Of a stretch of DNA of 64,000 nucleotides, positions 34,877-43,302 are shown piece after piece. The DNA comes from Enterovibrio baiacu (GTDB taxonomy: Bacteria; Pseudomonadota; Gammaproteobacteria; Enterobacterales; Vibrionaceae). Both the position numbers and the translations under genes were made by a program. The stretch covers positions 463,810 through 527,809 of the forward strand of contig NZ_SCHN01000008.1 of NCBI RefSeq assembly GCF_004120195.1, in the 5' to 3' direction. A model generated the notes under the pieces. That model saw only the letters and a program-made list of their open reading frames with translations. It was not told the origin of the DNA and did no database searches. Position 1 is the stretch's first letter. Each line of letters starts with the position of its first letter.

Positions 34877-35929
34877 TTAGTCGAAAGACAGTTCTAGTTC
34901 TTCTGTATTCGCTTTTGTATCTTCTTCGCGGTCAGCTACTGGTTTTTTCAGGTAGTTGACGACAAGGGCCGTGGTTGCAGCACCGGCGATAACAGCGATG
35001 ACATACATCATGCGGCCTTCAACAACCGGTAGAACAATCAGACCACCCCAAGGTGCGTGGTTAAGTACGCCTGCCATGAAGGCCACAACGTTACCAACGA
35101 TACCGCCAGCGATGATTGCAGGGATAACACGTGCTGGGTCATTTGCTGCGAATGGGATTGCACCTTCAGTGATACCGATACAGCCCATGATTGCTGCTGC
35201 TTTACCTGCTTCACGCTCTTCTGGAGAGTATTTCTTAGGCGCAAGGAAGGTTGCCAGTGCCATACCTAGTGGTGGAACACAGATTGCAACACCAACACCA
35301 CCCATCAACCAAGGTTGAGTACCGACTTGAGTTTGCGCGAATAGGGTTGCTACTTTGTTGATTGGACCACCCATATCGAATGCAGTCATACCACCTAGAA
35401 CCGCACCCAGTACCGCTTTAGATGTGCCAGCCATTGATTGTAGGCCTTCGTTCATGAATGCCATGAAGCCTGCGATAGGTTGACCGATTACCCATACAAC
35501 CAGTGCAGAAACGATGAACGTACCGCCGATTGGAATGATGAAGTAAGTAGAAAGCGCTTTAAGCTTGTTAGACAGAGGGATGCGCTTAAGTTGTAGAACA
35601 ACGTAACCAGCGATGAAGCCGACGACGATTGCGCCTAGAAAACCAGCTTGAACTTGGTTAGCAAGGTAAGCACCAATCATACCCGGAGCAAGTGCTGGGC
35701 GGTCTGCGATAGAGTAGGCGATGTAACCGCCAAGAACAGGAACGAACAGGGTGAAACCTGCGATACCCATGTCCCAAATACCTTCAAGGAACACGCCTTC
35801 TGGCACTGCGCCTTTACCGCCTAGCATTACAGACAATGCAAGTAGAACACCACCGGCAACAACGAACGGCAACATGTGGCTGGTGCCCGTTAATAGGTGT
35901 CTTTTTAACTCCGAGAAATCAACTTTCAT
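34877..35929 (-). CDS. PTS fructose-family EIIC permease
   Basis: A 350-residue inner-membrane sugar channel of the FrwC/FryC type, with about nine to ten hydrophobic stretches. Diagnostic pieces are L-L-T-G-T-S-H-M-L-P-F-V-V-A-G-G near the N-terminus, A-F-D-M-G-G-P-I-N-K-V-A mid-protein and G-I-T-E-G-A-I-P-F-A later. All are conserved in the fructose EIIC family (the last contains the substrate-contact Glu). The cytoplasmic tail is acidic. No EIIA or EIIB is fused to it; those are supplied by separate genes. The sugar is inferred to be mannose or a mannoside because the gene is locked to five GH92 genes. AAGGTC stands before the ATG. Confidence 0.93.
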   Translation of the reverse strand: MKVDFSELKRHLLTGTSHMLPFVVAGGVLLALSVMLGGKGAVPEGVFLEGIWDMGIAGFTLFVPVLGGYIAYSIADRPALAPGMIGAYLANQVQAGFLGAIVVGFIAGYVVLQLKRIPLSNKLKALSTYFIIPIGGTFIVSALVVWVIGQPIAGFMAFMNEGLQSMAGTSKAVLGAVLGGMTAFDMGGPINKVATLFAQTQVGTQPWLMGGVGVAICVPPLGMALATFLAPKKYSPEEREAGKAAAIMGCIGITEGAIPFAANDPARVIPAIIAGGIVGNVVAFMAGVLNHAPWGGLIVLPVVEGRMMYVIAVIAGAATTALVVNYLKKPVADREEDTKANTEELELSFD

Positions 35930-36475
35930 GTGTAAGACCTTTATTTATAGTTTGACGATTGGATTTAGCGAGATAGATATTTTTCCCTCTCGTTTATGGG
36001 GCTGATTATGCGCCGTGAATGCCGTGCTGGATATTGGACAAATAATCTCTTTACTGGAGAATTGTTGCATGTTGAATTGACTGAGAAGGCAATCACATAA
36101 ACGCGGTTGTTAATGATTTTTGGTGACTTTACGCACATTTATATCGCCGAAATAATAAAGGTAAGCCAGTAAGAATGCGGTATGTAAAGGAATGTTGAAT
36201 TAAATTGTTAAATAAGATGAGCAGTGCAGATAGGCGAAAGTGAGGGTGTAAACAAGCAGTGTTAATCACATTTTTACTGGATAAATAAAGACGGCCTTCA
36301 CATATATCCAAACAACCTGTAGATGCTAGAGTTTATTGTATTATCTCTGTCCTTAACTAGTGGGAAGCGTCGCTGGGCACCGTCATTCTCTTTCCATTAG
36401 GCATAGGGAATAAGAAGGTGTAATGAGAGAGACATCTGAAGCTGATTGTGGAAGGGAGTGTGTACAGGAATAAAC
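35930..36475. other. 546-bp non-coding control region upstream of EIIC
   Basis: No convincing gene is seen. A CRP-like match TGAGA-AGGCAA-TCACA (nine of ten informative positions) lies at 36082-36097, about 150 bp before EIIC. The remainder is AT-rich and carries the EIIC promoter plus the tail of the RTX transcript. Confidence 0.45.
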
Positions 36476-36509
36476 AATGCCACTGACATAAGAAACGGAC
36501 AGTGGCATT
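36476..36509 (-). terminator. Hairpin terminator of the RTX gene
   Basis: A perfect 10-bp stem (AATGCCACTG / CAGTGGCATT) with a 14-nt loop follows the RTX stop. The trailing minus-strand sequence GTTTATT is only weakly T-rich. Confidence 0.6.
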
Positions 36510-36523
36510 GATTTACTTAGCTG

Positions 36524-38353
36524 TTATACAAATTCAAAAATGTCGCTGCCTATGTTATCAACAGACACGTATTTGAGCTGGATATCAGAAAGGCCATTAT
36601 TGATGGATACGATGCTGTAAACGCCAGATTGAACATAACTGATCATGCTCATGTCAGTCGCTAAAGAGCTGTCTATCTGAATCTTGTCTTCGAACACGTT
36701 GAAGTCGAGAATAGCATCGTCGCCAGATTGAACATCATAGAAAAAGGTGTCTTGGCCAGCACCACCTTGAAGTACGTCGAAACCTTGTCCACCAGAGATA
36801 TAATCATTGCCGGCATCACCATAAAGCGTATCGTTGCCTTCACCGCCAAACATTTGGTCTTGGCCATCTCCTCCGTGCATGCGATCATTACCGCCTTCAC
36901 CAAGGAGGAGATCATTGCCACCCCAGCCTCGAACTGCATCGACGCCATCGCCAGCATAAAGCTGATCATCACCGTTTCCGCCGTCGACTCGGTCATGTCC
37001 ACCACCTGCGCGTAAGATGTCATTGCCATCCCCACCAAGAAGAAGATCATTACCTTCACCGCTTTCTAAGATATCGTTGCCATTGTCACCGCGAAGGCTG
37101 TCATCACCTGCGCCTCCCGTCAGATAGTCATCTCCGTTACCACCGCTCAGGCGGTCGTGACCATCATTGCCATGCACAACGTCGTCACCGTCGTCACCGT
37201 GTAACAAGTCATTGCCTGTTCCACCGACAACAGTGTCGTTCCCGTCACCACCATGGAGGCGATCATCACCCTCTTGGCCATACAATTCATCAGTACCTTC
37301 ATCCCCTGTGATTGCATCATTACCAAGTCCACCTTCGACGAGATCGTTACCAGCGCCTGCATTGATTCGGTCGCCACCGTCTTGGCCGTACAAACGGTCA
37401 TCGCCTTCGCCACCGTTGAGAAGGTCGTTTCCTACGCCGCCAAAGATCAGATCTTGGCCAGTGCCACCGATAAGTGTGTCATTGCCGTTATCACCGAACA
37501 ATTGATCGTCACCGCCTTCACCAAACACAAAGTCGTCACCGTCTCCCGCATGAATAATGTCGTTTCCGTCGTTGGCAAAAGAATCTTGGTCACCAGGAAT
37601 AAAAAGTTCGATGTTTTGGAGGAAATGAAAATATTGAGGAATGTTAAGCCCTGTATCACCGTAGAGAATGTCATTACCTTGACCACCCAGGAGTTGATCA
37701 TCATTTTCTCCACCGAAGAGTTGGTCGTGACCTTCACCACCGGAGAGAACATCGTCACCTATCTGACCACGTACCGTATCATTACCTAAGCCGCCGCTGA
37801 GTGTATCGTTGCCATCTTCAGCCCACAGAGAGTCGTCACCATCGCCACCTTCAAGGGTATCATCTCCTTCGCCACCCCAAAGTACGTCGTTTCCTTCGTC
37901 GCCATAGAGAGCATCATTTCCTGCTTGTCCAAAAAGAACGTCTCTGTCGGCTCCGCCATGGAGGGTATCTGTGCCGTTTCCGCCTCTGGCAATATCATTT
38001 CCTTCACCAGCGAAAACAGTATCATCCCCTTCGTTGCCAAAAATACGGTCATCCCCAGAGCCACCATCAATACTGTCGTTGCCTAGACCACCTTCAATAA
38101 GATCATTACCCGTACCGCCAAATAAATTGTCGTTTTCGAATCCACCTCGTACCCAATCGTCGCCTGCATCGCCGTAAACGGCATCTACGCCATCTCCGCC
38201 AATAACCGTGTCATTGCCGTCGCCGCCGTAGATGAAATCTGTGTCGCCATCTCCCTGTATGACGTCATCTCCCCCAAAACCATAGATAAAATCTACGCCT
38301 TCAGTGCCTTTAATCCTGTCGTTATTCTCAGTTCCATTGATAGTATTTGTCAT
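36524..38353 (-). CDS. RTX (hemolysin-type calcium-binding) repeat protein
   Basis: The protein is 609 residues, almost entirely the nonapeptide G-G-x-G-x-D-x-x-x from residue ~10 to ~540, so it should form long calcium-filled beta-rolls. One break of about 30 non-repeat residues sits near 235-265 (Y-F-H-F-L-Q-N-I-E-L-F-I-P-G). The C-terminal ~75 residues (D-T-F-F-Y-D-V-Q-S-G-D-D, then I-L-D-F-N-V-F-E-D-K-I) match the end domain of serralysin-type proteins that carry the type I secretion signal. No Sec signal is present. No catalytic or adhesin domain is seen, and no type I exporter genes lie nearby. It may be a secreted matrix, calcium-binding or adhesive protein; its role is unknown. Strong ribosome site AAGGAAGATCGT before the ATG. 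Confidence 0.9.
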   Translation of the reverse strand: MTNTINGTENNDRIKGTEGVDFIYGFGGDDVIQGDGDTDFIYGGDGNDTVIGGDGVDAVYGDAGDDWVRGGFENDNLFGGTGNDLIEGGLGNDSIDGGSGDDRIFGNEGDDTVFAGEGNDIARGGNGTDTLHGGADRDVLFGQAGNDALYGDEGNDVLWGGEGDDTLEGGDGDDSLWAEDGNDTLSGGLGNDTVRGQIGDDVLSGGEGHDQLFGGENDDQLLGGQGNDILYGDTGLNIPQYFHFLQNIELFIPGDQDSFANDGNDIIHAGDGDDFVFGEGGDDQLFGDNGNDTLIGGTGQDLIFGGVGNDLLNGGEGDDRLYGQDGGDRINAGAGNDLVEGGLGNDAITGDEGTDELYGQEGDDRLHGGDGNDTVVGGTGNDLLHGDDGDDVVHGNDGHDRLSGGNGDDYLTGGAGDDSLRGDNGNDILESGEGNDLLLGGDGNDILRAGGGHDRVDGGNGDDQLYAGDGVDAVRGWGGNDLLLGEGGNDRMHGGDGQDQMFGGEGNDTLYGDAGNDYISGGQGFDVLQGGAGQDTFFYDVQSGDDAILDFNVFEDKIQIDSSLATDMSMISYVQSGVYSIVSINNGLSDIQLKYVSVDNIGSDIFEFV

Positions 38354-38572
38354 ACGATCTTCCTTTGATTAAACGTGTGGTAGTTATAGTTGCATTCCAG
38401 ATGTATGTATTAGAACGGATGACGTTGATTTTTTGCTCACTCAAAAATGAGACAATCGCAATTTTTTTCCATGTTGGTTGTTTACTATCTGAAATGTTTA
38501 ATTATTTTTTAATCTTATGAGAATCTTTCGGAGGGTCTGCGGTTTCTTGAGGCATTCACAAGGCGTGGAAGT

Positions 38573-39509
38573 TTGAATGATCACATTGTACTGATCGGCG
38601 AATGGATGGTTGAACTCATCAAACAAGATGGTGAAATGATGCAGGGTTTTGGTGGTGATACGCAAAACACGGCGGTCTACCTAAAAAGGCGGCTCTCTGG
38701 CATCCCGAATGACGTTACGTATGTCACAGGGTTAGGGCACGACCCTTTCAGTGATGAAATGATGGCCGCGAGGCATGCTAAAGGTATTAATAGCGATTTG
38801 GTTTCACGTCCACAGAGCAAGCTGCCTGGCATGTAAAGCGTGCATACTGATGAGGAAGGGGAGCGCGCCTTTCATTATTGGCGTAGCGATTCCGCGGCGC
38901 GATATTGGCTTGAGGGAATGGATATTTCAGCATTGGTAAAAAAGCTCAGTAATTTTAATGTGATTTACTTGAGTGGGATAAGCCTCGCCATTCTGCCAAC
39001 CAAAAGCCGTGAAACCTTGTTTGAGGGGCTTGCCGCGCTAAAGGAACAAGGCTACAAACTGGCGTTTGACAACAATTTTGTCCTCGGTTATAGCGTCACG
39101 GGCAGAAGCCAATGCGTGCCACCAGCAGATGTTAGCACTCACTGACATCGCGTTGCTGACGTTTGACGATGAACAGGCATTGTGGGGGGATGCAGATGTT
39201 GAATCCACGCTATCTCGAACCCAACAGTTCGGTGTGCCCGAGATCGTCATTAAGCGAGGGAAAGCCCCTTGCTTGGTCTATTTCGATGGTATTACTGACG
39301 CTGTGGAGGTTGAGCCTGTTAGCAAGGTGGTTGATACGACCGCTGCTGGCGATTCGTTCAGCGCGGGGTATTTGGCGAAGCGATTGCAAGGTGGTTTGCC
39401 CACCGAGGCGGCAAAAGCGGCCCATTCACTCGCAGGGTGTGTTATTCAACATCGTGGTGCGCTTATTCCACAAAACGCCATGCCAAAGATGTCTACCCAC
39501 ATAACCTGA
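38573..39509 (+). pseudogene. kdgK: Decayed 2-keto-3-deoxygluconate kinase (kdgK)
   Basis: The pieces read as a PfkB-family KDG kinase: L-I-G-E-W-M-V-E-L, G-F-G-G-D-T-Q-N-T-A, H-Y-W-R-S-D-S-A-A-R-Y-W-L-E, Y-L-S-G-I-S-L-A-I-L-P, F-D-N-N-F, then in another frame A-L-T-D-I-A-L-L-T-F-D-D-E and the ATP-site V-D-T-T-A-A-G-D-S-F-S-A-G-Y. A TAA (38834-38836) replaces the Tyr expected after L-P-G, and near 39075-39100 the expected R-P-R-L-W-A-S is lost through small deletions that shift frame. At least two lesions therefore break the gene. The first codon is a TTG. Sequencing error seems unlikely given independent lesions. No other Entner-Doudoroff or hexuronate genes flank it. Confidence 0.88.
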
Positions 39510-39553
39510 GGTGCAGAATTTAGCGAGTTTGGCTGGCGTTGTGATCGTGGCGG

Positions 39554-39985
39554 CTATAACTCGACGTTGGTCACCACTTTTTGCAGTAGGTGAATCAGTT
39601 GGGTTTGTTCGTTGTCGTTTAAGGTCGTTAAAAGCTCAGCATTGATCGCCATTGGAATCGCAGCCACCTTGTCACGCAGCGCCTTGCCGCTTTCGGTAAG
39701 GTAGATACGGTAGTTTCGACGACTATCTGGGTCATCACGTCGCTCTACGAGCCCGAGCTTTTCTAACTTGTCCAAGGTGCGGGTTGTCGTCGAGTTTTCC
39801 ACTTTTGCTTTTAAGGCAATTTGGCGCTGTGTGACACCTTCTTCTTCCCATAGACACATCATGGTCGGCCAGAGTGCGACAGTAAGCCCGTGCTGTTTTA
39901 GCTCAGCGTCCAAACGTTTCTCGGCCTTTCCTGCCACAACGTTGATAAGCCAACCAAAACTTGCTTGGCGGTCAAATTCACTCAT
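39554..39985 (-). CDS. MarR-family transcriptional regulator
   Basis: A 143-residue protein with the MarR winged helix: L-T-V-A-L-W-P-T-M-M-C-L-W, the recognition region T-Q-R-Q-I-A-L-K-A-K-V-E-N-S-T-T-T-R, and the wing R-R-D-D-P-D-S-R-R-N-Y. MarR proteins are dimeric repressors that respond to small phenolic or oxidative signals. It is transcribed towards the broken kdgK and stands 61 bp beyond the stop of the cytochrome b561 gene. It could be co-transcribed with that gene; its targets are unknown. Confidence 0.9.
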   Translation of the reverse strand: MSEFDRQASFGWLINVVAGKAEKRLDAELKQHGLTVALWPTMMCLWEEEGVTQRQIALKAKVENSTTTRTLDKLEKLGLVERRDDPDSRRNYRIYLTESGKALRDKVAAIPMAINAELLTTLNDNEQTQLIHLLQKVVTNVEL

Positions 39986-40046
39986 TCTTATTCTCTATGT
40001 TCAATGACACGGTTCTGGGGTGTTTGGGTACGTTAATATAGAAACG

Positions 40047-40661
40047 TTAACTCAACAGCATGCCAAACATGCCGCCCACACTGATGAGCAGTATACCAGC
40101 ACGAATATTCGAGCGGAAAAATACCGAAATAGGGCGAGGTAAGTGCTTTTGGGTTCCGGTGATCATCGCCTTCACCAGAGGGGTACCCTGGCGCTTGTAG
40201 AAGATGATTGCGCTGATGTGCAATGCCACGGTAGCGACCAGTAGGTAAGCAGCATACAGATGCATCGTGACAAGCAGATCGGTGTCATAAAGTATGCTGT
40301 CGTCGCTGAGAAAAGCATCAAAGAAACCTGCCATCGACATACCAATAAAACACTGCTTAAGCAGAAGTGACAGCATTGCGATAACCATCCAGCCGCCCGC
40401 GGGGTTATGGCCCGCACCATGATGAGGGTGTTGACCCTTCATATAGCGATACACCGTGCTTGGTGAGCGCAAGAATTGGCGAAATCGACTCGTTTCGCTG
40501 CCAAACACTCCCCACAGAATACGCCAAACAAGTAACCCTGATAGAGCAATCCCCAGTAATTCGTGTGGGCCTGTTGCGTTGAACCCTGTGACTGCGAGAA
40601 GGGTAAAGAGTAGGGCTTGAAGCCAGTGATAGAGGCGCGTGGGGAGATCCCAGATTTTCAT
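40047..40661 (-). CDS. Cytochrome b561-type di-heme membrane protein
   Basis: A 204-residue protein with four to five hydrophobic helices and histidines placed as in the PF01292 cytochrome b family: W-D-L-P-T-R-L-Y-H-W near residue 12, a His in G-P-H-E-L-L near 33, T-M-H-L-Y-A-A-Y near 133 and A-L-H-I-S-A-I near 147. These are the expected axial ligands of two b hemes. Such proteins pass electrons between the quinone pool and periplasmic c-type carriers. It is divergent from a cytochrome c-prime gene, 224 bp apart; this pairing is common in proteobacteria and suggests the two exchange electrons. Confidence 0.88.
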   Translation of the reverse strand: MKIWDLPTRLYHWLQALLFTLLAVTGFNATGPHELLGIALSGLLVWRILWGVFGSETSRFRQFLRSPSTVYRYMKGQHPHHGAGHNPAGGWMVIAMLSLLLKQCFIGMSMAGFFDAFLSDDSILYDTDLLVTMHLYAAYLLVATVALHISAIIFYKRQGTPLVKAMITGTQKHLPRPISVFFRSNIRAGILLISVGGMFGMLLS

Positions 40662-40885
40662 TTTTCATGTTCCGACGTGGAGTGTTTGCGTTAATTTACA
40701 CAACAATAGTTGCGCAGGCAATGATTGCAATGTAAATTAAGTGTCAGTTCGGTCAGGATACGTCGCATTCAGGTGCGACGTCAGTGCTTAAAATATGAGC
40801 GCAGAGTGCATAGCTTAAAAGGCGTATGACCTGACATTCAATCTTCCAATTGCAACAGCATATTTCGGTTTTAAAGGAACAAGGT

Positions 40886-41341
40886 ATGACAGGCTCATCG
40901 CGCAAGTTAGTACACACTCTGGTTTTTGGCACCACGCTAAGTTTGATGGCGATTCCGTCAATGGCGGAGAAGCAAGACGTTGTTGATGCACGCCAAAAGA
41001 CCTTTGTGTCGATGGCTGATTCTTTTAATAGCATGAAGAAATTGGAAGATGGGCGAGATACGGATTGGGACACGATCAAAACCATGGCGTTGAAAAATGC
41101 AGCATCCATCAGCTCGCTGCCGGCGTTGTTTCCTGAAGGCAGTTTAGAGGGTAGCCGAAGTAAGGACACCGTGTGGACCAAGTGGGGCAAATTTGAAAAA
41201 GGCTTGGTGTCGTTAGAAGCAGCCTTTGAAGACATGATCACGGCGGCGGAAGCACAAGATGCCAAAGCCTTAAAGAAAGCGTTTAAGACCGCCGATCGCA
41301 GCTGTAAAAGTTGTCATCGTGCTTATCGTTCTAAATGGTAA
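40886..41341 (+). CDS. Cytochrome c-prime family protein
   Basis: The protein is 151 residues. The N-terminal signal (S-S-R-K-L-V-H-T-L then hydrophobic, cleavage near A-I-P-S-M-A-E) directs it to the periplasm. The C-terminal heme site is C-K-S-C-H at the end of the last helix (R-S-C-K-S-C-H-R-A-Y), the hallmark of the four-helix-bundle cytochromes c-prime / c556. The family binds NO or carries electrons. The start was chosen at the ATG with AAGGAACAAGGT upstream; an in-frame TTG 36 bases earlier is rejected. The divergent b561 gene is its likely electron partner and the small membrane protein downstream is in the same operon. Confidence 0.92.
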   Translation: MTGSSRKLVHTLVFGTTLSLMAIPSMAEKQDVVDARQKTFVSMADSFNSMKKLEDGRDTDWDTIKTMALKNAASISSLPALFPEGSLEGSRSKDTVWTKWGKFEKGLVSLEAAFEDMITAAEAQDAKALKKAFKTADRSCKSCHRAYRSKW

Positions 41342-41356
41342 TCAGGAGAAAACAAC

Positions 41357-41821
41357 ATGAACCGACAACCATTGACGGTGATTCATCGCACAGCGGGCGC
41401 TGTGGCGTTTCTGACCATTGCGGCTTTTTTCAGTAGTACTGTATACAGCGAATTCTTTGGCGACCATGCGTTAGTTGTGCAAGTGAAGCACGCCATTCTT
41501 TGGTGCCTTCCATTGCTGATCGGTTCCATGGTGCTCACTGGGCTTTCAGGCAACAAGCTTTACCCTGCAAAAGGGAAAGGGGTGATGGGGCGAAAGCAAA
41601 TGCGCATGAAGCTGGCGGCCATGAACGGAACCTTGGTGATGCTGCCAGCGGCGGTGTTTCTGTTCTTTAAAGCAAGCGCAGGGGAGTTTGATGCGTATTT
41701 TTGGACAGTGCAAGGCATTGAGCTGGTTGGCGGCGCACTGAACTTATCCTTGATTGGTTTGAACATTCGCGATGGCTTGTCATTGAAAAAGGCGAAGCAG
41801 CCCCGTCAGCAAGCAGCATAG
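41357..41821 (+). CDS. Small four-helix membrane protein, possibly heme-linked
   Basis: A 154-residue inner-membrane protein with four hydrophobic segments (residues ~12-30, 48-65, 88-106 and 116-138) and a basic C-terminal tail. I do not recognise the family with certainty. Histidines at about 10 (V-I-H-R-T) and 44 (V-K-H-A-I-L-W) sit at the ends of the first two helices and could bind heme. It starts 15 bp after the cytochrome c-prime stop with AGGAG upstream, so it is in that operon and may anchor or reduce the cytochrome. A perfect bidirectional terminator follows. Confidence 0.75.
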   Translation: MNRQPLTVIHRTAGAVAFLTIAAFFSSTVYSEFFGDHALVVQVKHAILWCLPLLIGSMVLTGLSGNKLYPAKGKGVMGRKQMRMKLAAMNGTLVMLPAAVFLFFKASAGEFDAYFWTVQGIELVGGALNLSLIGLNIRDGLSLKKAKQPRQQAA

Positions 41822-41846
41822 CCACACCACACGTGATTGGTGAACA

Positions 41847-41882
41847 AAACACAAACAGCACCCTTGGGTGCTGTTTGTGTTT
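41847..41882. terminator. Bidirectional terminator, 17-bp perfect stem
   Basis: AAACACAAACAGCACCC pairs perfectly with GGGTGCTGTTTGTGTTT around a TT turn. It lies between convergent genes, and A/T-rich stem ends serve both directions. Confidence 0.9.
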
Positions 41883-41904
41883 GGGTTCGACGATGAAGCT
41901 AACG

Positions 41905-43062
41905 CTAAAGCGCGGCGACAGCCGCTTTCATTCTTTTTAATGCTTCATCCAGTGTTTTTCTTGTGCAGCCGAAATTAAGGCGTACAAACCTGCGATTGCC
42001 AAAATCTAAACCCGGAGATAAACCAACGCCCGCCGCTTCAAAGAAACGATGAGGGTTATCAACGGGCAACCCGCTGCAATCAATCCATGCCAAATAGGTG
42101 GCTTCGATGTGTTCGAGTTTCAGGCCTGGAATCGCATTGATTTCGGTCATGAGCAGATCGCGATGGTTGGCGAGGTAATTGAGCTGTGCTTGCAGCCATG
42201 CCTCTCCATGCTCATAAGCCGCTTCTGCTGCGGTGAAGGCCAGCACATTCACGCCCGGCACAATGCCGCGTTTCACTTTGTTAAAGCGTTTGCGAATGTC
42301 GGGATTCGGAATAATGGCAATGGATGCACCTAACCCTGCAATATTGAAGGTTTTACTCGGTGCCATGAGTGTAATGCTTCGCTGAGCTGCGCTTTCATTC
42401 AAACTGGCGAAAGGGATGTGGGTGAGCGAATCATCAAGGAGCAGGTCGCAATGAATTTCGTCGGAACACACGAACAAGTCGTGTTTTTCTGCGAAAGCCA
42501 GTGTCGCTTCTAATTCCTCGCGGCGGTAAACCGTGCCACCTGGGTTAAGTGGGTTACACATCTGGAATAAGCCACCCTTGCCGGTTAACTGTGCTTCTGC
42601 TGCATCCAAATCCGGCAACCAACGGCCTTCATTCAATACGACAGGGGCTTTGACTAATGGCCTTTCTGCAAACTTAGCCGATGAGATAAAAGGTGGATAA
42701 ATAGGGCTTGGGCTGATGATGGTTTGTCCATCGTCAGTGAGTGCTCTCGCGGCAAGGTTTAAACCACAGACTAACCCTGGCAAATATACCACCCATTCCG
42801 GCTCAACCTGCCAGTGATACTTCTCCGCCAAACGTGCAATGAAAAGCGCTGTCAGCTTTTCTGATGAATGTGTGTAGCCAAAAATGCCATGAGACACGCG
42901 CTCGTGAAGGGCTTCAATCACTTCGGTTGGCGATTGGAAATCACTGTCTGCAACCCACATCGGTAAGACGTCTTGCCCTTTGTATTTATCCCATTTGTCG
43001 CTGTCTGTGCGGGTGCGATCGAGTTCTAAGTCGAAATTGAAGGTGGTTTGGCGTGTTGTCAT
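41905..43062 (-). CDS. PatB/MalY-type PLP-dependent C-S lyase/aminotransferase
   Basis: A 385-residue fold-type I PLP enzyme. M-W-V-A-D-S-D-F near residue 34, N-P-L-N-P-G-G-T near 165, C-S-D-E-I-H-C-D-L near 195 and the PLP-lysine site A-P-S-K-T-F-N-I-A-G-L near 225 match the PatB/MalY cystathionine beta-lyase branch of class I/II aminotransferases. Such enzymes cleave cystathionine or other cysteine S-conjugates to pyruvate, ammonia and a thiol. The ATG is preferred because AGGA stands seven bases before it; a TTG nine codons upstream is possible but unneeded. A single-gene unit. Confidence 0.9.
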   Translation of the reverse strand: MTTRQTTFNFDLELDRTRTDSDKWDKYKGQDVLPMWVADSDFQSPTEVIEALHERVSHGIFGYTHSSEKLTALFIARLAEKYHWQVEPEWVVYLPGLVCGLNLAARALTDDGQTIISPSPIYPPFISSAKFAERPLVKAPVVLNEGRWLPDLDAAEAQLTGKGGLFQMCNPLNPGGTVYRREELEATLAFAEKHDLFVCSDEIHCDLLLDDSLTHIPFASLNESAAQRSITLMAPSKTFNIAGLGASIAIIPNPDIRKRFNKVKRGIVPGVNVLAFTAAEAAYEHGEAWLQAQLNYLANHRDLLMTEINAIPGLKLEHIEATYLAWIDCSGLPVDNPHRFFEAAGVGLSPGLDFGNRRFVRLNFGCTRKTLDEALKRMKAAVAAL

Positions 43063-43230
43063 TGGCTCATCCTGCGGGTTAGCAATCAAATGAGCTTACT
43101 GAATTCATTGTCGCAAGGTAATCAAAACCCGTGCATTTCTTGAAATGGAGCCGAATAAAAGAGTCGATTACAAAATTGGAGGACAAGGTGACAAGGTGAT
43201 AGGGGGTAGAAAGGAACACCTAAAACGGAC

Positions 43231-43255
43231 AATGCGCTTCTTTTCGAAGCGCATT
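43231..43255 (-). terminator. Hairpin after pyruvate kinase
   Basis: A perfect 10-bp stem (AATGCGCTTC / GAAGCGCATT) with a 5-nt loop lies 47 bp past the pyk stop. On the minus strand it continues GTCCGTTTT, a weak T tract. Confidence 0.6.
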
Positions 43256-43302
43256 GTGTGGAGAGGTTTACCGGCCGCGCGTATTGCGCGGTGACGTTAC
43301 CA

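Noticed and set aside
36673-38177. Long open frames antisense to and within the RTX gene
   Set aside because: They arise from the highly repetitive GGNGGNGAT codon pattern; they lack ribosome sites and give low-complexity proteins.
36524-38353. DNA-level repeat array as CRISPR or integron-like structure
   Set aside because: The periodicity is the 27-bp codon pattern of RTX nonapeptides within one long open frame.
38573-39509. Two or three separate small kinase-like genes
   Set aside because: The fragments align end to end with a single KDG kinase; a stop codon and frame changes explain the breaks.
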